Notes: generated from the sequence alone by a model not told the origin. DNA of 64,000 bases from Verrucomicrobiaceae bacterium (GCA_947466075.1 CANIBP010000012.1:40409-104408); one strand, 5' to 3'. Counted from the stretch's first letter, positions 1 to 9,185 are shown. A program made the numbers and translations.

Positions 1-1
1 A

Positions 2-547
2 CACATGCAGCCACGCAACGAAGACGAGTTCGTGGACATGCTCTGGACCATGGCCTGCTACGAAAACGGACCCATTGCCATCCGCTACCCGCGTGGCAAC
101 GGCCCCGGCATCATGCCCAAAGATAAACCCGTCCGCCTCGAAATCGGCAAGGCCGAAGTCATCGCCGACGGCAACGATGTCGCACTCATTGCCCTCGGCG
201 ACATGTTCCCCGTCGCTGAAGCCGCCAAAAAAGAACTCGAAGCCAAAGGCCTCTCCGTCGCCCTCATCAATCCACGCTGGATCAAACCTCTCGACATGGC
301 CTGCTTCGAATACTTCGCCAAAAAAGTGAAAGTCGTCTGCACCCTCGAAGACCACGTACTCCGCAACGGCTTCGGTGCAGGCGTCATCGAGCAACTCAGC
401 GACGCCGGTATTCACACACCCGTCGTCCGCATCGGCTGGCCCGACCAGTTTGTCGAGCACGGCACCCCCGCAATCCTTCGCCAAAAGCACGGCCTCAGCG
501 TCGAAAACACCGTCGCGAAGGTGCTCGGTGCTCTGTCGAAAGAGTAA
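2..547 (+). CDS. dxs: 1-deoxy-D-xylulose-5-phosphate synthase, C-terminal part (5' truncated by window)
   Basis: This is the C-terminal third of DXS, the thiamine-diphosphate enzyme that condenses pyruvate and glyceraldehyde-3-phosphate in the first step of the MEP isoprenoid pathway in the cytoplasm. The frame is open from base 2, so the start lies outside the window. About 181 codons remain. They cover the end of the pyrimidine-binding domain (GPIAIRYPRGNG) and the transketolase C-terminal domain, with the typical VALINPRWIKPLD and LEDHVLRNGFGAGV stretches and the VRIGWPDQFVEHG segment near the end. The full family protein is about 620-650 residues. The assignment rests on these conserved segments; the catalytic N-terminal half cannot be seen. 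Confidence 0.93.
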   Translation, partial: HMQPRNEDEFVDMLWTMACYENGPIAIRYPRGNGPGIMPKDKPVRLEIGKAEVIADGNDVALIALGDMFPVAEAAKKELEAKGLSVALINPRWIKPLDMACFEYFAKKVKVVCTLEDHVLRNGFGAGVIEQLSDAGIHTPVVRIGWPDQFVEHGTPAILRQKHGLSVENTVAKVLGALSKE

Positions 548-656
548 TTTAGCTGGTCAATATCGGCGCTTATTTGTGCTCATTTGGTTATTTTGAGTCA
601 GTCGTCTCATATCGACTGCTGATTGAAAAATCGCGTGGCCACTGCAAGCTCGATCC

Positions 657-1034
657 ATGAAACGGCTCCTCACTATCCTGCTCTGTGCATTATGTCTTTC
701 CGCCTGTGAAAAACAGCCTGCCGAGGTCGATTTCGCCGACAAGAACGTCGAAATGCTCAATGACGGCAAAGAAGCGAATTACCAGGTCAAACCCTATACC
801 GGCCTTGTTCGTAACAAGCATTCGAGCGGCAAGACGGCTGGCGAATACCCTTATCAGAATGGCAAAATGCATGGTGTGATGAAGGAGTGGTGGGAAAATG
901 GCCAGCAGTCCGCCGAAACCAACTTTGATCACGGTCAGCGACACGGCCTGAACCGTTACTGGGACATGAAAGGCAAACAGACCAAGGAACAAATCTACGA
1001 CCACGACAAATCCATCAGCGAGAAGCACCTCTGA
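657..1034 (+). CDS. small lipoprotein with MORN/YwqK-like repeats
   Basis: A 125-residue exported lipoprotein. Residues 1-17 form a lipoprotein signal peptide with lipobox L-S-A-C17. From about residue 47 to 115 there are three loosely repeated segments of the type G.....NGKMHG....WWENGQ, which is the pattern of MORN-variant repeats found in proteins often labelled YwqK-family antitoxins. That label is inherited from database names. Nothing here (no nuclease toxin next door) supports a toxin-antitoxin role, so an envelope-anchored protein of unknown function is the safer reading. It stands alone, about 110 bases after dxs and 38 bases before the TrkA-C gene, with no clear Shine-Dalgarno motif. 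Confidence 0.8.
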   Translation: MKRLLTILLCALCLSACEKQPAEVDFADKNVEMLNDGKEANYQVKPYTGLVRNKHSSGKTAGEYPYQNGKMHGVMKEWWENGQQSAETNFDHGQRHGLNRYWDMKGKQTKEQIYDHDKSISEKHL

Positions 1035-1072
1035 ACTTGGAACCTTAAACCTGAAATTTTAAACGCAAGTTC

Positions 1073-1810
1073 ATGGTCGCCCCCGTTATCGCCCTGCTCG
1101 TCATCGCCCTCGTCTCACTGCTGGCGGTGCGGGTGGGATCGACGGCTCTGATGATGACTGAAATCAGTTGGGACACGGCCAGCTTCCAAGCTTACTCCGC
1201 GTTCTTTGGCGTCGGTTTCACCACGAAAGAGGCCGAACTTGTGGTGAACCACCCCGTGCGCCGCCGCATCATTCGCGATCTCATTCTCGCTGGCAACGTC
1301 GGCCTCACCTCCGCGCTCGCCACGCTCATTGTCACACTCCTTCAAAGTGGCTCCGGTGGCGATACGATGCTCATGCTTGGCTGGCTCATCGGCGGATTAC
1401 TGCTGCTACTGTTTATTTCACGCCTCACTTGGTTTCAAAAAATTCTTGATCGTGTTATTCAACGCACGTTGGAGCGCACTGGCATGGTGCGCGCGCTTGA
1501 TTACGAATTGCTACTGCGCATTCAACACGGCTACGTCGTCTCTGAAATCGAAATTCTGCCGAACACCTTCCTCGCCGGTCGAACCTTGAGTGAATCACGC
1601 CCTTGGGACCGAGGCGTCGTCATTCTGGCGATCAAGCGCGATGGCGAAACACACCCTGATATCCCCAGTCGTGATGATTTGATCAAAGCGGGAGATGTCG
1701 TCACCGCCTATGGTAAGGAGTCCGCCCTTCACACCATGACAAAGCCGCAGGATCAGCTCCCCAAATCTCTCAATGATAATTCATCAGGGCGCGTGGAATC
1801 GAAGGACTGA
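1073..1810 (+). CDS. membrane protein with TrkA-C (RCK_C) domain
   Basis: A 245-residue inner-membrane protein. A hydrophobic segment fills residues 3-28, followed by a conserved soluble stretch (SWDTASFQAYSAFFGVGFTT) and two further hydrophobic segments at about 75-92 and 98-116. Residues from about 158 to 222 resemble the TrkA C-terminal (RCK_C) ligand-binding domain, with the ending IKAGDVVTAYGKESAL. RCK_C domains regulate potassium channels and other ion transporters by binding small ligands. No pore helix or selectivity-filter motif is evident, so it may be a regulatory membrane protein rather than a channel. No partner transporter is adjacent. The domain assignment is fairly secure; the substrate is unknown. 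Confidence 0.8.
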   Translation: MVAPVIALLVIALVSLLAVRVGSTALMMTEISWDTASFQAYSAFFGVGFTTKEAELVVNHPVRRRIIRDLILAGNVGLTSALATLIVTLLQSGSGGDTMLMLGWLIGGLLLLLFISRLTWFQKILDRVIQRTLERTGMVRALDYELLLRIQHGYVVSEIEILPNTFLAGRTLSESRPWDRGVVILAIKRDGETHPDIPSRDDLIKAGDVVTAYGKESALHTMTKPQDQLPKSLNDNSSGRVESKD

Positions 1811-1933
1811 AGATTTTAATGCGCGTGAACTTCGGCGGATCCGACATAAAGACGCTCTACAGCACCGTTGTTAACAATTCGTAGCCATTGCGGAGAACAT
1901 CGTCGGTTTGCTACGTTGACCTGAATTCATGCT

Positions 1934-2848
1934 ATGAAACCTCTCTCAATTCTGATACTCGGCCTCGCTTTGAGTTCGTGCACTTCCATGCGCTCACCTC
2001 TTGTTTCTGGCTTCGTGCCCAAGGATCACGGCCTCATCGGGGCAGGGGAAGGCCCGGCGTGGAAAGATGGCTCGCTCTACTTCACCGACGGCGAGCACAT
2101 CAACCGCATGGACCCGAAAGGCCACACGACAGTGTTTCGACAGAATGCGTCGAATGGTCTGCTCTTTGATCGCGAAGGCCGTCTCGTTGCTTGTGAGTCG
2201 GGTCTGCGTCGTGTCACACGCACCGAGAAAGGCGGCCGCATCACCGTGCTCGCCGATCGCTTTAAAGGAAAGTGCTTCAACACGCCGAATGACCTCTGCA
2301 TGAACTCGAAGGGGCAGATTTACTTCACGGACCCGCGCTATGGTCCACGCGAAAGCATGGAGCTTGGCTTTGAAGGCGTTTATCGCATCGAGACCCCTGA
2401 TAAAGTCACCCGCATCCATTGCGATGGCGCAGAGCGCCCCAGCGGCATTCTCATCACACCTGACGACAAGTATCTCTTCATCGCCGACAACAATAACAAC
2501 AACCACGGCGGCTCACGGAAGCTGCTGCGCTACGACCTCGACAAGAATGGCGATGTGAAATCAGGCTGCCGAAAGGTCGTCTTCGACTGGAAAAACGGAC
2601 GTGGTCCCGATGGCATGAAAATGGATGCTGCAGGCCGCATCTACGTCGCTGCAGGCACGAACAAGGTGACCGAATGGGAAACCAACCGCTTCAAAGCTGG
2701 CTGCTACATTCTTTCGCCCAGCGGACGTCTCATCGACTTCATCCCCACCGCCCCCGACGAAGCCTGCAACTGCGCTTTCGGCGGCAAGGACGGCAAAACT
2801 CTCTTCATCACCTCCGGCAATCATCTGTGGAGCGTGTCGCTGAAGTGA
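1934..2848 (+). CDS. SMP-30/gluconolactonase-like lipoprotein
   Basis: A 304-residue exported protein of the SMP-30/gluconolactonase/LRE beta-propeller family, which hydrolyses sugar lactones using a single divalent metal. The N-terminus is a lipoprotein signal with lipobox ending at Cys16. The propeller follows from about residue 33: GEGPAWKDG supplies the expected first metal-ligand Glu, FNTPNDLCMNSKGQIYFTD the Asn region, and LFIADNNNN the Asp region. Lipidation places it in the periplasm or outer membrane. The next gene downstream encodes a metallo-beta-lactamase-fold protein 39 bases away, so co-transcription is possible. The lactone or other substrate cannot be read from sequence. Confidence 0.88.
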   Translation: MKPLSILILGLALSSCTSMRSPLVSGFVPKDHGLIGAGEGPAWKDGSLYFTDGEHINRMDPKGHTTVFRQNASNGLLFDREGRLVACESGLRRVTRTEKGGRITVLADRFKGKCFNTPNDLCMNSKGQIYFTDPRYGPRESMELGFEGVYRIETPDKVTRIHCDGAERPSGILITPDDKYLFIADNNNNNHGGSRKLLRYDLDKNGDVKSGCRKVVFDWKNGRGPDGMKMDAAGRIYVAAGTNKVTEWETNRFKAGCYILSPSGRLIDFIPTAPDEACNCAFGGKDGKTLFITSGNHLWSVSLK

Positions 2849-2887
2849 ACTTAAAGCGACATTCTTGTGCCCGGCATTGTTAAACGC

Positions 2888-4810
2888 ATGATTCGTCTTC
2901 TCGCCGCATTTCTCATTCTGCAAAGTCTTGCTCTTGCCGAATTTCAGCAACCGGTGCCCGGAGTGCATCTCTGGCAGGATACTTGTAATGTCTATGTGCT
3001 AAAGCACGAGGAAGCCGCGCTTATCATCAACCTAGGCGATGGCTCTGTGCTGGAACACTTGGCAGAGATTGGTGCGAAGCGAGTCGAGTGGGTTCTTTTC
3101 TCGGATCACCATCGAGAACTGTGCCAAGGATCGCCGATGCTGGATCGTGCGGTCACGAAGATAGCGACTTCGCAGTTGGAGAAAGAAATTCTCGAAAACC
3201 CACTCTCATTTCGCAAATGGAACCCGCGTCTCGGTGACAAATACAGTGTGCATGGCGCGAGCTACGTGCGCCCGCCTGCTGCGCCGGTGAAGATCGACCG
3301 TGTGCTTGCAGATGGTGAATCGTTCACCTGGAAGGGCTTCAACCTCACCTGCGTGAGCACACCGGGCCACTCGCCCGGCGGCATGAGCTTCATCATTAAG
3401 CGCGATGGTCGCACGCTGGTTTTCACCGGTGGCGTGATGCATGACGGTTCGAAGATGACGAACTGGTTCGACACCGAGTGGGACTACGGCTTTGCCAAAG
3501 GCCTCGACGCGCTCACCGCTTCTGTGCAGAAACTCGCTGCATTAGGCATTGATACGGCATTTCCATCGCAGGGACCGATCATTCAAAATGCGACAAAGCA
3601 GTTTGAAGCATACCATCAAAAGCTCGTTAGCTTTCGGCCCGATTACATTCGCGGTTATCCCGTAGAGAACTTAGCCAAGCGCGGCCCACATCCGGCCACA
3701 AAGCCGACGAAGGCGCACTACATCGTTCAAGTCAGCCCGCACCTTTACATGTTCGGCCCCGAGATGGCCGGGAAGAACTTCGCCATCATCATCGCTAACA
3801 ATGGCCACGCGCTGTTGCTGGATTGCGGCCTGTTTCCGAAACTCGTGCTCGAACGCATCATCAGCGACATGAAGGAGTTTCTCGGTCTCAAGCAGATCGA
3901 CGCCTGCTGGATCTCGCACTCGCATGGCGACCACTTCACGCTCTTTCCGGCACTTAAAGACCATGGCGTGAAGTTCTGGACCATGGACACCATCGCGGAC
4001 AAATGCGAGAACCCACGCTTCTACGACTACCCGGCGATGATTGGCACCTACAACGCCGGATTTGAGCGGGCGAAGATCGACCGCATTCTCAAAGCCGGGG
4101 ATGTCATCGAATGGGAAGGCTACAAGCTGCACATCGACTGGATGCCAGGCCAAACCGAGTTCGGTAATGCACTGTGGCTCGAACTCGACGGTAAAAAAAT
4201 CGTCTTCACCGGCGACAATCTCTTTGGCGATCCATCCGATCCCGCGCAGAACGGCCACGAATGCGTGAACGCCCGCAACAGCGCCATCATCGACGAAGGC
4301 TACCTCGTCGCCGCGAAGTATCTGCAAAAGATCCAGCCCCAAATCATCATGGGCGCACATGGTGTGCTCATGACGGAACCCGCCGCCTTCATTGATCGCT
4401 ACCACGACTGGGCGCTGCGGGCGATCCGCAAATACAAGGACCTGCTGCCTGATGCGAACTATGAATACCTGTTCGATCCCTACTGGGTCAGTGCTTACCC
4501 GTATCGCGTCGATGTCTCCAAAGAAACCGAAGTGAACATCACCGTGCGCAACTTCCGCGACAGCATGCAGCAGCACCGCATCGTGCTTAAACCACCACCG
4601 GGTCTCAAAGCCGAACCCGCTGAACTTACCGGCACCGTCGGTCCAAAATCACGCCAGAGCTTCAAGATCAAGCTCACCCCCGATCCCGCCAAACTGCCCG
4701 CTGGTGTGCAGATGGTGCCGCTGGACATCACACTCGACGGAAAGCGCTATGGAGAGTTGTTCGATTTTATCGTGCAGGGAAGAGAACCGCCTACGTCAGC
4801 TGCCAAATGA
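2888..4810 (+). CDS. secreted protein with two metallo-beta-lactamase-fold domains
   Basis: A 640-residue exported protein. I chose ATG 2888 over an upstream GTG at 2867 because it begins directly with a signal peptide (MIRLLAAFLILQSLALAEF). Domain 1 (about 25-240) is a metallo-beta-lactamase fold whose metal motif is degenerate (FSDHHREL) although the later TPGHSPGG and FTGG elements remain. Domain 2 (about 275-510) has an intact WISHSHGDHF motif, TGDNLFGD and a distal GAHG, so it probably binds metal. The last 100 residues look like an immunoglobulin-type beta domain. The stop overlaps the start of the serine hydrolase gene (ATGA), indicating an operon. The substrate is unknown. Confidence 0.85.
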   Translation: MIRLLAAFLILQSLALAEFQQPVPGVHLWQDTCNVYVLKHEEAALIINLGDGSVLEHLAEIGAKRVEWVLFSDHHRELCQGSPMLDRAVTKIATSQLEKEILENPLSFRKWNPRLGDKYSVHGASYVRPPAAPVKIDRVLADGESFTWKGFNLTCVSTPGHSPGGMSFIIKRDGRTLVFTGGVMHDGSKMTNWFDTEWDYGFAKGLDALTASVQKLAALGIDTAFPSQGPIIQNATKQFEAYHQKLVSFRPDYIRGYPVENLAKRGPHPATKPTKAHYIVQVSPHLYMFGPEMAGKNFAIIIANNGHALLLDCGLFPKLVLERIISDMKEFLGLKQIDACWISHSHGDHFTLFPALKDHGVKFWTMDTIADKCENPRFYDYPAMIGTYNAGFERAKIDRILKAGDVIEWEGYKLHIDWMPGQTEFGNALWLELDGKKIVFTGDNLFGDPSDPAQNGHECVNARNSAIIDEGYLVAAKYLQKIQPQIIMGAHGVLMTEPAAFIDRYHDWALRAIRKYKDLLPDANYEYLFDPYWVSAYPYRVDVSKETEVNITVRNFRDSMQQHRIVLKPPPGLKAEPAELTGTVGPKSRQSFKIKLTPDPAKLPAGVQMVPLDITLDGKRYGELFDFIVQGREPPTSAAK

Positions 4811-5898
4811 TGAACCGCCGCCACTTTACCACCTTGCTCACTGGCATCGCTGCGATGAAAAGCCGCGGTGCCGAACCTGATCGCATGCAATCCGCCCTTC
4901 AAATCATCCAGACGCAAATCGACAACGGCACCCTTCACAACGCCGTGCTGCATGTGCGCCGCGGGGATCAGGTGACGCAACACGTCTTCGGCAAAGCGCA
5001 GCCAGATTCGATGTTCCTGCTCGGCTCCATCACCAAGCCGCTCGTCGCTGCCGTTCCGGTGATGATCCTGGTGGATCGCGGCGAGGTGAAGCTCTCGGAT
5101 CACGCCGTGAAATACCTCCCTGAGTTCAGCGAAGGTGCGCGAAAAGAGATCACCATCGAGCAACTGCTCACGCACACCTCGGGACTGCCGGATCAGTTGG
5201 AGAACAACAACGAACTCCGCGCCCAGCACGCGCCGCTGTCGGAATTCGTCAAAGGCGCGGTGCGCGCGCCGCTGCTCTTCGCGCCAGGCACAAGGTATCA
5301 CTACCAAAGCATGGGCATCCTCCTCGCGGCGGAGATCGTGGCGCGTGTGACGAAGACACTGCTGCCGGAATTCCTCCAGCAACATGTCTTCACGCCGCTT
5401 GGCATGTCACGCACTGTGCTTGGCCTCGGCCAATTCAAAAAGTCCGACATGGTGCCGATGCAAACCGAGCATGCGGCACCTGAGGCTGGCGGTGGCGATC
5501 CCAAAGCCCGCGAATGGGACTGGAACAGCGATTACTGGCGCAACCTCGGCGCCCCTTGGGGCGGCGCTCACAGCACGGCGGCCGACATGTCCATTTTCCT
5601 GCGCAGCTTTCTGCATCCCGATGGCAAAGTGCTGCTCGAAGCAACGGCACGCCTCATGATCCAAGATCACACGCCCACACTCGAAGCGAATCGCGGCATC
5701 GGCTTCATGGTCGGCCCTGCCAGCCTCGGCAAAGGTTCTTCCGCTCATGCTTTCGGCCACTCCGGCTCCACCGGCACGCTCGCGTGGTCTGATCCGGCGA
5801 CAGATAAGACCTTCGTCCTGCTTACCGCACTGCCGAAGAATGTCTCCGGCGACCTCATCCTGCACCCGGTGGCGGATTTGATCTCGTCCCAAGCCTGA
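4807..5898 (+). CDS. beta-lactamase-family serine hydrolase (class C / esterase type)
   Basis: A 363-residue protein of the beta-lactamase/transpeptidase-like family. The catalytic SxxK motif is S74-I-T-K77. The second motif is Y166-Q-S168, the Y-x-S/N element of class C enzymes and EstB-like esterases, and an FGHSGSTG box near residue 318 corresponds to the HxG/KTG element. The N-terminus (NRRHFTTLLTGIAAMKSRG) resembles a Tat-type leader, although it is short. The gene is translationally coupled to the preceding tandem metallo-beta-lactamase gene. Members act as esterases, D-aminopeptidases or peptidoglycan enzymes, and sequence alone does not choose between these. Confidence 0.88.
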   Translation: MMNRRHFTTLLTGIAAMKSRGAEPDRMQSALQIIQTQIDNGTLHNAVLHVRRGDQVTQHVFGKAQPDSMFLLGSITKPLVAAVPVMILVDRGEVKLSDHAVKYLPEFSEGARKEITIEQLLTHTSGLPDQLENNNELRAQHAPLSEFVKGAVRAPLLFAPGTRYHYQSMGILLAAEIVARVTKTLLPEFLQQHVFTPLGMSRTVLGLGQFKKSDMVPMQTEHAAPEAGGGDPKAREWDWNSDYWRNLGAPWGGAHSTAADMSIFLRSFLHPDGKVLLEATARLMIQDHTPTLEANRGIGFMVGPASLGKGSSAHAFGHSGSTGTLAWSDPATDKTFVLLTALPKNVSGDLILHPVADLISSQA

Positions 5899-5972
5899 TC
5901 ATGCTGATTTTTGCCATGGTGGATGTCGGAATATCCCATTTCTCAAACACGTATCTGTGTAGATTCAAATTT

Positions 5973-8432
5973 ATGTCCAAAGCCCTTCTTTTCGCCACCC
6001 TGGCCCCCATCGCTGTTTTCGCAGCCGAACCACCCGTTCCGGCCAAAATCGAGTTCAATCGCGATGTGCGGCCGATTTTGAGCGACAACTGCTTCTACTG
6101 CCACGGCAACGATCCAAAGCACCGCGAGGGAAAACTCAGGCTAGATATTCGTGAAGAGGCTCTCGCCAAGGAAGCATTCGTGCCGGGGAAGGGGAAGGAC
6201 AGCGAACTCGTCTCCCGCATCCTTACCGATGACGAAGACGACCTCATGCCGCCGCCGGATTCGCACAAGAAGCTCACGCAGCGGCAGAAAGACATCCTCA
6301 AGAAGTGGATCGACCAGGGCGCGGCCTATCAGCAGCATTGGGCTTATGAGAAGCCGGTTAAGGCGGTGATCCCAGCGGGCAAGAATGGCGTGGACTTTCT
6401 GGTGCAGAAGCGTCTTGCCGAGATCGGACTCAAGCCGTCGCCACAGGCGGACAAACGCACGCTCATTCGCAGGCTCTCCTTTGATCTGCTCGGGCTGCCG
6501 CCCAAACCTTCCGACGTGTCTGAATGGTCCGAGAAACGCTACGACGAACTCGTGACCCAACTCCTCAAAAATCCCCACTACGGCGAGCGCATGGCCATTG
6601 GTTGGCTCGATGTGGTGCGCTTCGCCGACACCATCGGTTACCACAGCGATACTCCGCGCAATGTTTGGCCTTACCGTGATTACGTCATCAAATCCTTCAA
6701 TGACAACAAGCGCTTCGATCGCTTCACCATGGAGCAAATCGCCGGTGATCTCATGCCGGACGCGAATCTGGAAACCAAAGTCGGCTCTGCCTTCAATCGC
6801 CTGCTCCTCTCTACCGAGGAAGGCGGCGCTCAGGCCAAAGATTACGAGCAGCGCATGCTCACCGACCGCGTGCGCGCCGTCGGTGCCGCATGGATGGGGC
6901 AGACTACTGGCTGCGCTCAGTGCCACGATCACAAGTTCGATCCCTTCAATCAACGCGACTTCTACCAGCTTGGTGCCTTCTTCGCTGACATCAAAGAGGG
7001 CATCATCGGCAAGCGCGAGGATGGCATGATCGTCGGCAAGCCGGATGATGAGAAGAAACTCGCACAACTCGATACCACTCTCGCCGACGCGAAGAAAAAG
7101 CTCGCCGCTGTGCAGCCCAAGCTCACGGAAGCACAAAAAGCCTGGAAGACCGAGTTGCTCGCCAAAAAAGCCGTCACCGAAAAGGTGGAGAAGGACATTC
7201 TTGCCATCCTGAAGGCCAAAAGCCCTAACGCAAAGCAAAAGCAAACGGTTGAAGCCCATTTCCTCAAAACCACAGCGCTCTACAAAACTGAGCGCGAGGC
7301 TGTCGTGAAGGCCGAGGCGGCCCGGAAAGCCTTCTACGACCCGCTACCGAAGTGCATCGTCTCCATCAGCGACACCGCCAAGCGCACCGTGCGCATCCTG
7401 CCGCGTGGTGATTGGATGAACGAGAGCGGCGAGGTCGTGAAGGCCTCCCTGCCGAGTTACTTACCGAAGCCGAAGATCGAAGGCCGCGATCTCACGCGAC
7501 TCGACCTCGCGCAGTGGCTTGTTTCCAAAGACAACCCGCTCACCGCACGCACCGTGATGAATCGCCTGTGGAAGCAGCTCTTTGGCACCGGTTTGAGCAA
7601 AGTTCTCGATGATCTCGGCGCGCAAGGCGAGCCGCCCGTGAATCCCGCGCTGCTCGACTGGCTCGCCTGCGAGTTCATGGATAGCGGATGGGACTTCCAG
7701 CACATGGTTCGCATCATCGTGAGTAGCGACACCTACAAACAAGTCAGCACCTCCACCAAGGAACTTACCGCCGCCGATCCCTGCAACCGCGAATGCGCCC
7801 GCCAGAGCGCCTTCCGCCTCGATGCTGAAATCGTGCGCGACAACGCCCTCGCCATCTCCGGTCTCCTCGTGCCAAAAATTGGTGGCCCCAGCGTGAAGCC
7901 TTATCAACCCGCCAAATACTGGGAAAACCTCAACTTCCCCACCCGCGAGTGGCAGAACGAAAGTGGTGAAAGCTTGTATCGCCGCGGCCTCTACACTTGG
8001 TGGCAGCGCAGCTTCCTGCATCCATCACTGGTCGCCTTCGACGCCCCCAGCCGCGAAGAATGCACCGCCGAGCGAAACCGCTCCAATATCCCGCAGCAGG
8101 CCCTCGTCCTTCTCAACGACCCAACGTACGTTGAAGCCGCCCGCACCTTCGCCGCCCGCATCCTTCAAACCGAAGGCGATACCGCCAAACGCATCACCTG
8201 GGCCTGCCAGCAGGCCTTGCAGCGCCAACCTAATGCCGAAGAGATGAAAACGATCTCCGCCTTGTTCGCCAAGCATCTCGCCGACTACCAAAAAGATACC
8301 GCCGCAGCGGAGGCTCTGCTCCAAACCGGTGCAGCCACGACGCCCGCCAATCTAAACAAAAGCGAACTCGCCGCCTGGACGCATGTCGCACGCGTGCTGT
8401 TGAATTTGCATGAAACGATCACGCGTTCATGA
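5973..8432 (+). CDS. DUF1549/DUF1553 protein with N-terminal planctomycete cytochrome c domain (PSD1 family)
   Basis: An 819-residue exported protein. ATG 5973 is preferred over the upstream in-frame ATG at 5901 because it opens with a signal peptide (MSKALLFATLAPIAVFAAE). Domains in order are: PSCyt1 with NCFYCHG haem motif (about 20-125), DUF1549 (about 135-345) with a second CAQCHD motif, an alpha-helical charged linker (about 360-450), and DUF1553 from about 500 to the end. The two CxxCH motifs suggest c-type haem attachment in the periplasm. Such genes normally sit beside a DUF1501 gene; here the DUF1501 partner at 9186 is separated by an antiparallel PIN-toxin pair. The biochemical role of the family is not established. 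Confidence 0.92.
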   Translation: MSKALLFATLAPIAVFAAEPPVPAKIEFNRDVRPILSDNCFYCHGNDPKHREGKLRLDIREEALAKEAFVPGKGKDSELVSRILTDDEDDLMPPPDSHKKLTQRQKDILKKWIDQGAAYQQHWAYEKPVKAVIPAGKNGVDFLVQKRLAEIGLKPSPQADKRTLIRRLSFDLLGLPPKPSDVSEWSEKRYDELVTQLLKNPHYGERMAIGWLDVVRFADTIGYHSDTPRNVWPYRDYVIKSFNDNKRFDRFTMEQIAGDLMPDANLETKVGSAFNRLLLSTEEGGAQAKDYEQRMLTDRVRAVGAAWMGQTTGCAQCHDHKFDPFNQRDFYQLGAFFADIKEGIIGKREDGMIVGKPDDEKKLAQLDTTLADAKKKLAAVQPKLTEAQKAWKTELLAKKAVTEKVEKDILAILKAKSPNAKQKQTVEAHFLKTTALYKTEREAVVKAEAARKAFYDPLPKCIVSISDTAKRTVRILPRGDWMNESGEVVKASLPSYLPKPKIEGRDLTRLDLAQWLVSKDNPLTARTVMNRLWKQLFGTGLSKVLDDLGAQGEPPVNPALLDWLACEFMDSGWDFQHMVRIIVSSDTYKQVSTSTKELTAADPCNRECARQSAFRLDAEIVRDNALAISGLLVPKIGGPSVKPYQPAKYWENLNFPTREWQNESGESLYRRGLYTWWQRSFLHPSLVAFDAPSREECTAERNRSNIPQQALVLLNDPTYVEAARTFAARILQTEGDTAKRITWACQQALQRQPNAEEMKTISALFAKHLADYQKDTAAAEALLQTGAATTPANLNKSELAAWTHVARVLLNLHETITRS

Positions 8433-8443
8433 TCCCAAGCCCG

Positions 8444-8896
8444 TCAATTCACCTTCAGGCCTTCCAGCTTCGCCAACTTCTTCGCTTTGGCGTCAAAGCT
8501 CCAAAACGTATCGCACCCGAGCACCAGCGCGGAGGAGACATGCAGGATATCATAGGTGCGAAAGCCCTCTTTAGCAGTATGGCGATCACAAAGTTCCATG
8601 AACACGCGTTCGACGGCATCTTCATCAAGTTGGCAGTTTTGAAAGCGCCTGCCCATGCTAACTTGATCCGCGAATTGTGCACGAACCGCAGAAACGTACT
8701 CTGGAGTGATCCGAAGCACCTGCGCACCGTGTTTGGCCATGTAAAGGCATTGTTGAAGCGCATTGGCGATCTCCAATCGCAGCAGTCGAGTGATGGGAAG
8801 AATGCCGTGTGCGTCAGGAAGAAGCCGCCTTGCATTCTCGCTGTCGGAGAGGTTCACCAAAATGTTGGTACAGAAATTGGTGTCGGCGTAAATCAT
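8444..8896 (-). CDS. PIN-domain ribonuclease toxin (VapC-like)
   Basis: A 150-residue PIN-domain protein. The acidic catalytic set is visible: Asp5 in MIYADTN, Glu in RLEIANAL near residue 42, Asp in YDILHVSSAL near 116, and Asp in FWSFDAKAKKLA near 135. PIN toxins of type II toxin-antitoxin systems are magnesium-dependent RNases that inhibit translation. The start overlaps the stop of the upstream 80-residue gene (ATGA), the usual antitoxin-toxin arrangement. The pair is transcribed against the flanking DUF1549 and DUF1501 genes, and its end lies only 11 bases from the DUF1549 stop. Family is confident; RNA target unknown. Confidence 0.87.
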   Translation of the reverse strand: MIYADTNFCTNILVNLSDSENARRLLPDAHGILPITRLLRLEIANALQQCLYMAKHGAQVLRITPEYVSAVRAQFADQVSMGRRFQNCQLDEDAVERVFMELCDRHTAKEGFRTYDILHVSSALVLGCDTFWSFDAKAKKLAKLEGLKVN

Positions 8897-9135
8897 GCAG
8901 CCTCTCCGGCGATCATGCGGGCCAGCAGGTCTGACTCTTCACGGGAAGCCGTGACAAGTTCACCACGAGCACGAAAAGGCTTCTGCAATAGCTCTAGTTG
9001 CGCTAGGAAATCATTGGGCACGGGCTTTGCCCCTGCCTTCGCTCGCGGGCGTGCAGTCCGTTTGATCACGCGAACACCAGCAGGTGCCACGGAGCGGCGG
9101 GGGGCAGATTTTTTGGCAAGCGTCTTGGTTTTCAT
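8893..9135 (-). CDS. putative antitoxin of the PIN toxin
   Basis: An 80-residue protein encoded directly upstream of the PIN toxin with a 4-base overlap, so translational coupling is likely. The first 35 residues are very rich in Lys, Arg, Ala and Pro and look disordered or DNA-contacting. The C-terminal half (from about FLAQLELLQKPF to ARMIAGEAA) is predicted helical and would be the toxin-binding part. It does not clearly match the classical Phd, VapB or RelB DNA-binding folds by eye, so the antitoxin assignment rests on gene order and size. The 50 bases before the divergent DUF1501 gene must contain its promoter. Confidence 0.68.
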   Translation of the reverse strand: MKTKTLAKKSAPRRSVAPAGVRVIKRTARPRAKAGAKPVPNDFLAQLELLQKPFRARGELVTASREESDLLARMIAGEAA

Positions 9136-9185
9136 GAGCGAATCATGGCGGAAATCCTTCCTTCCGGCAAGCCACTTCTCCTGAC

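Noticed and set aside
657..1034. toxin-antitoxin system antitoxin (YwqK)
   Set aside because: Only the repeat type matches; the protein has a lipobox and no adjacent toxin.
5905..5972. sigma-70 promoter TTGCCA...TATCCC before the 5973 gene
   Set aside because: Spacing is 15 bases and the -10 match is poor; not distinguishable from chance.
8429..9184. 251-codon plus-strand frame filling the gap between DUF1549 and DUF1501
   Set aside because: It is the antisense shadow of the PIN toxin and antitoxin, which carry a convincing catalytic set and ATGA coupling.
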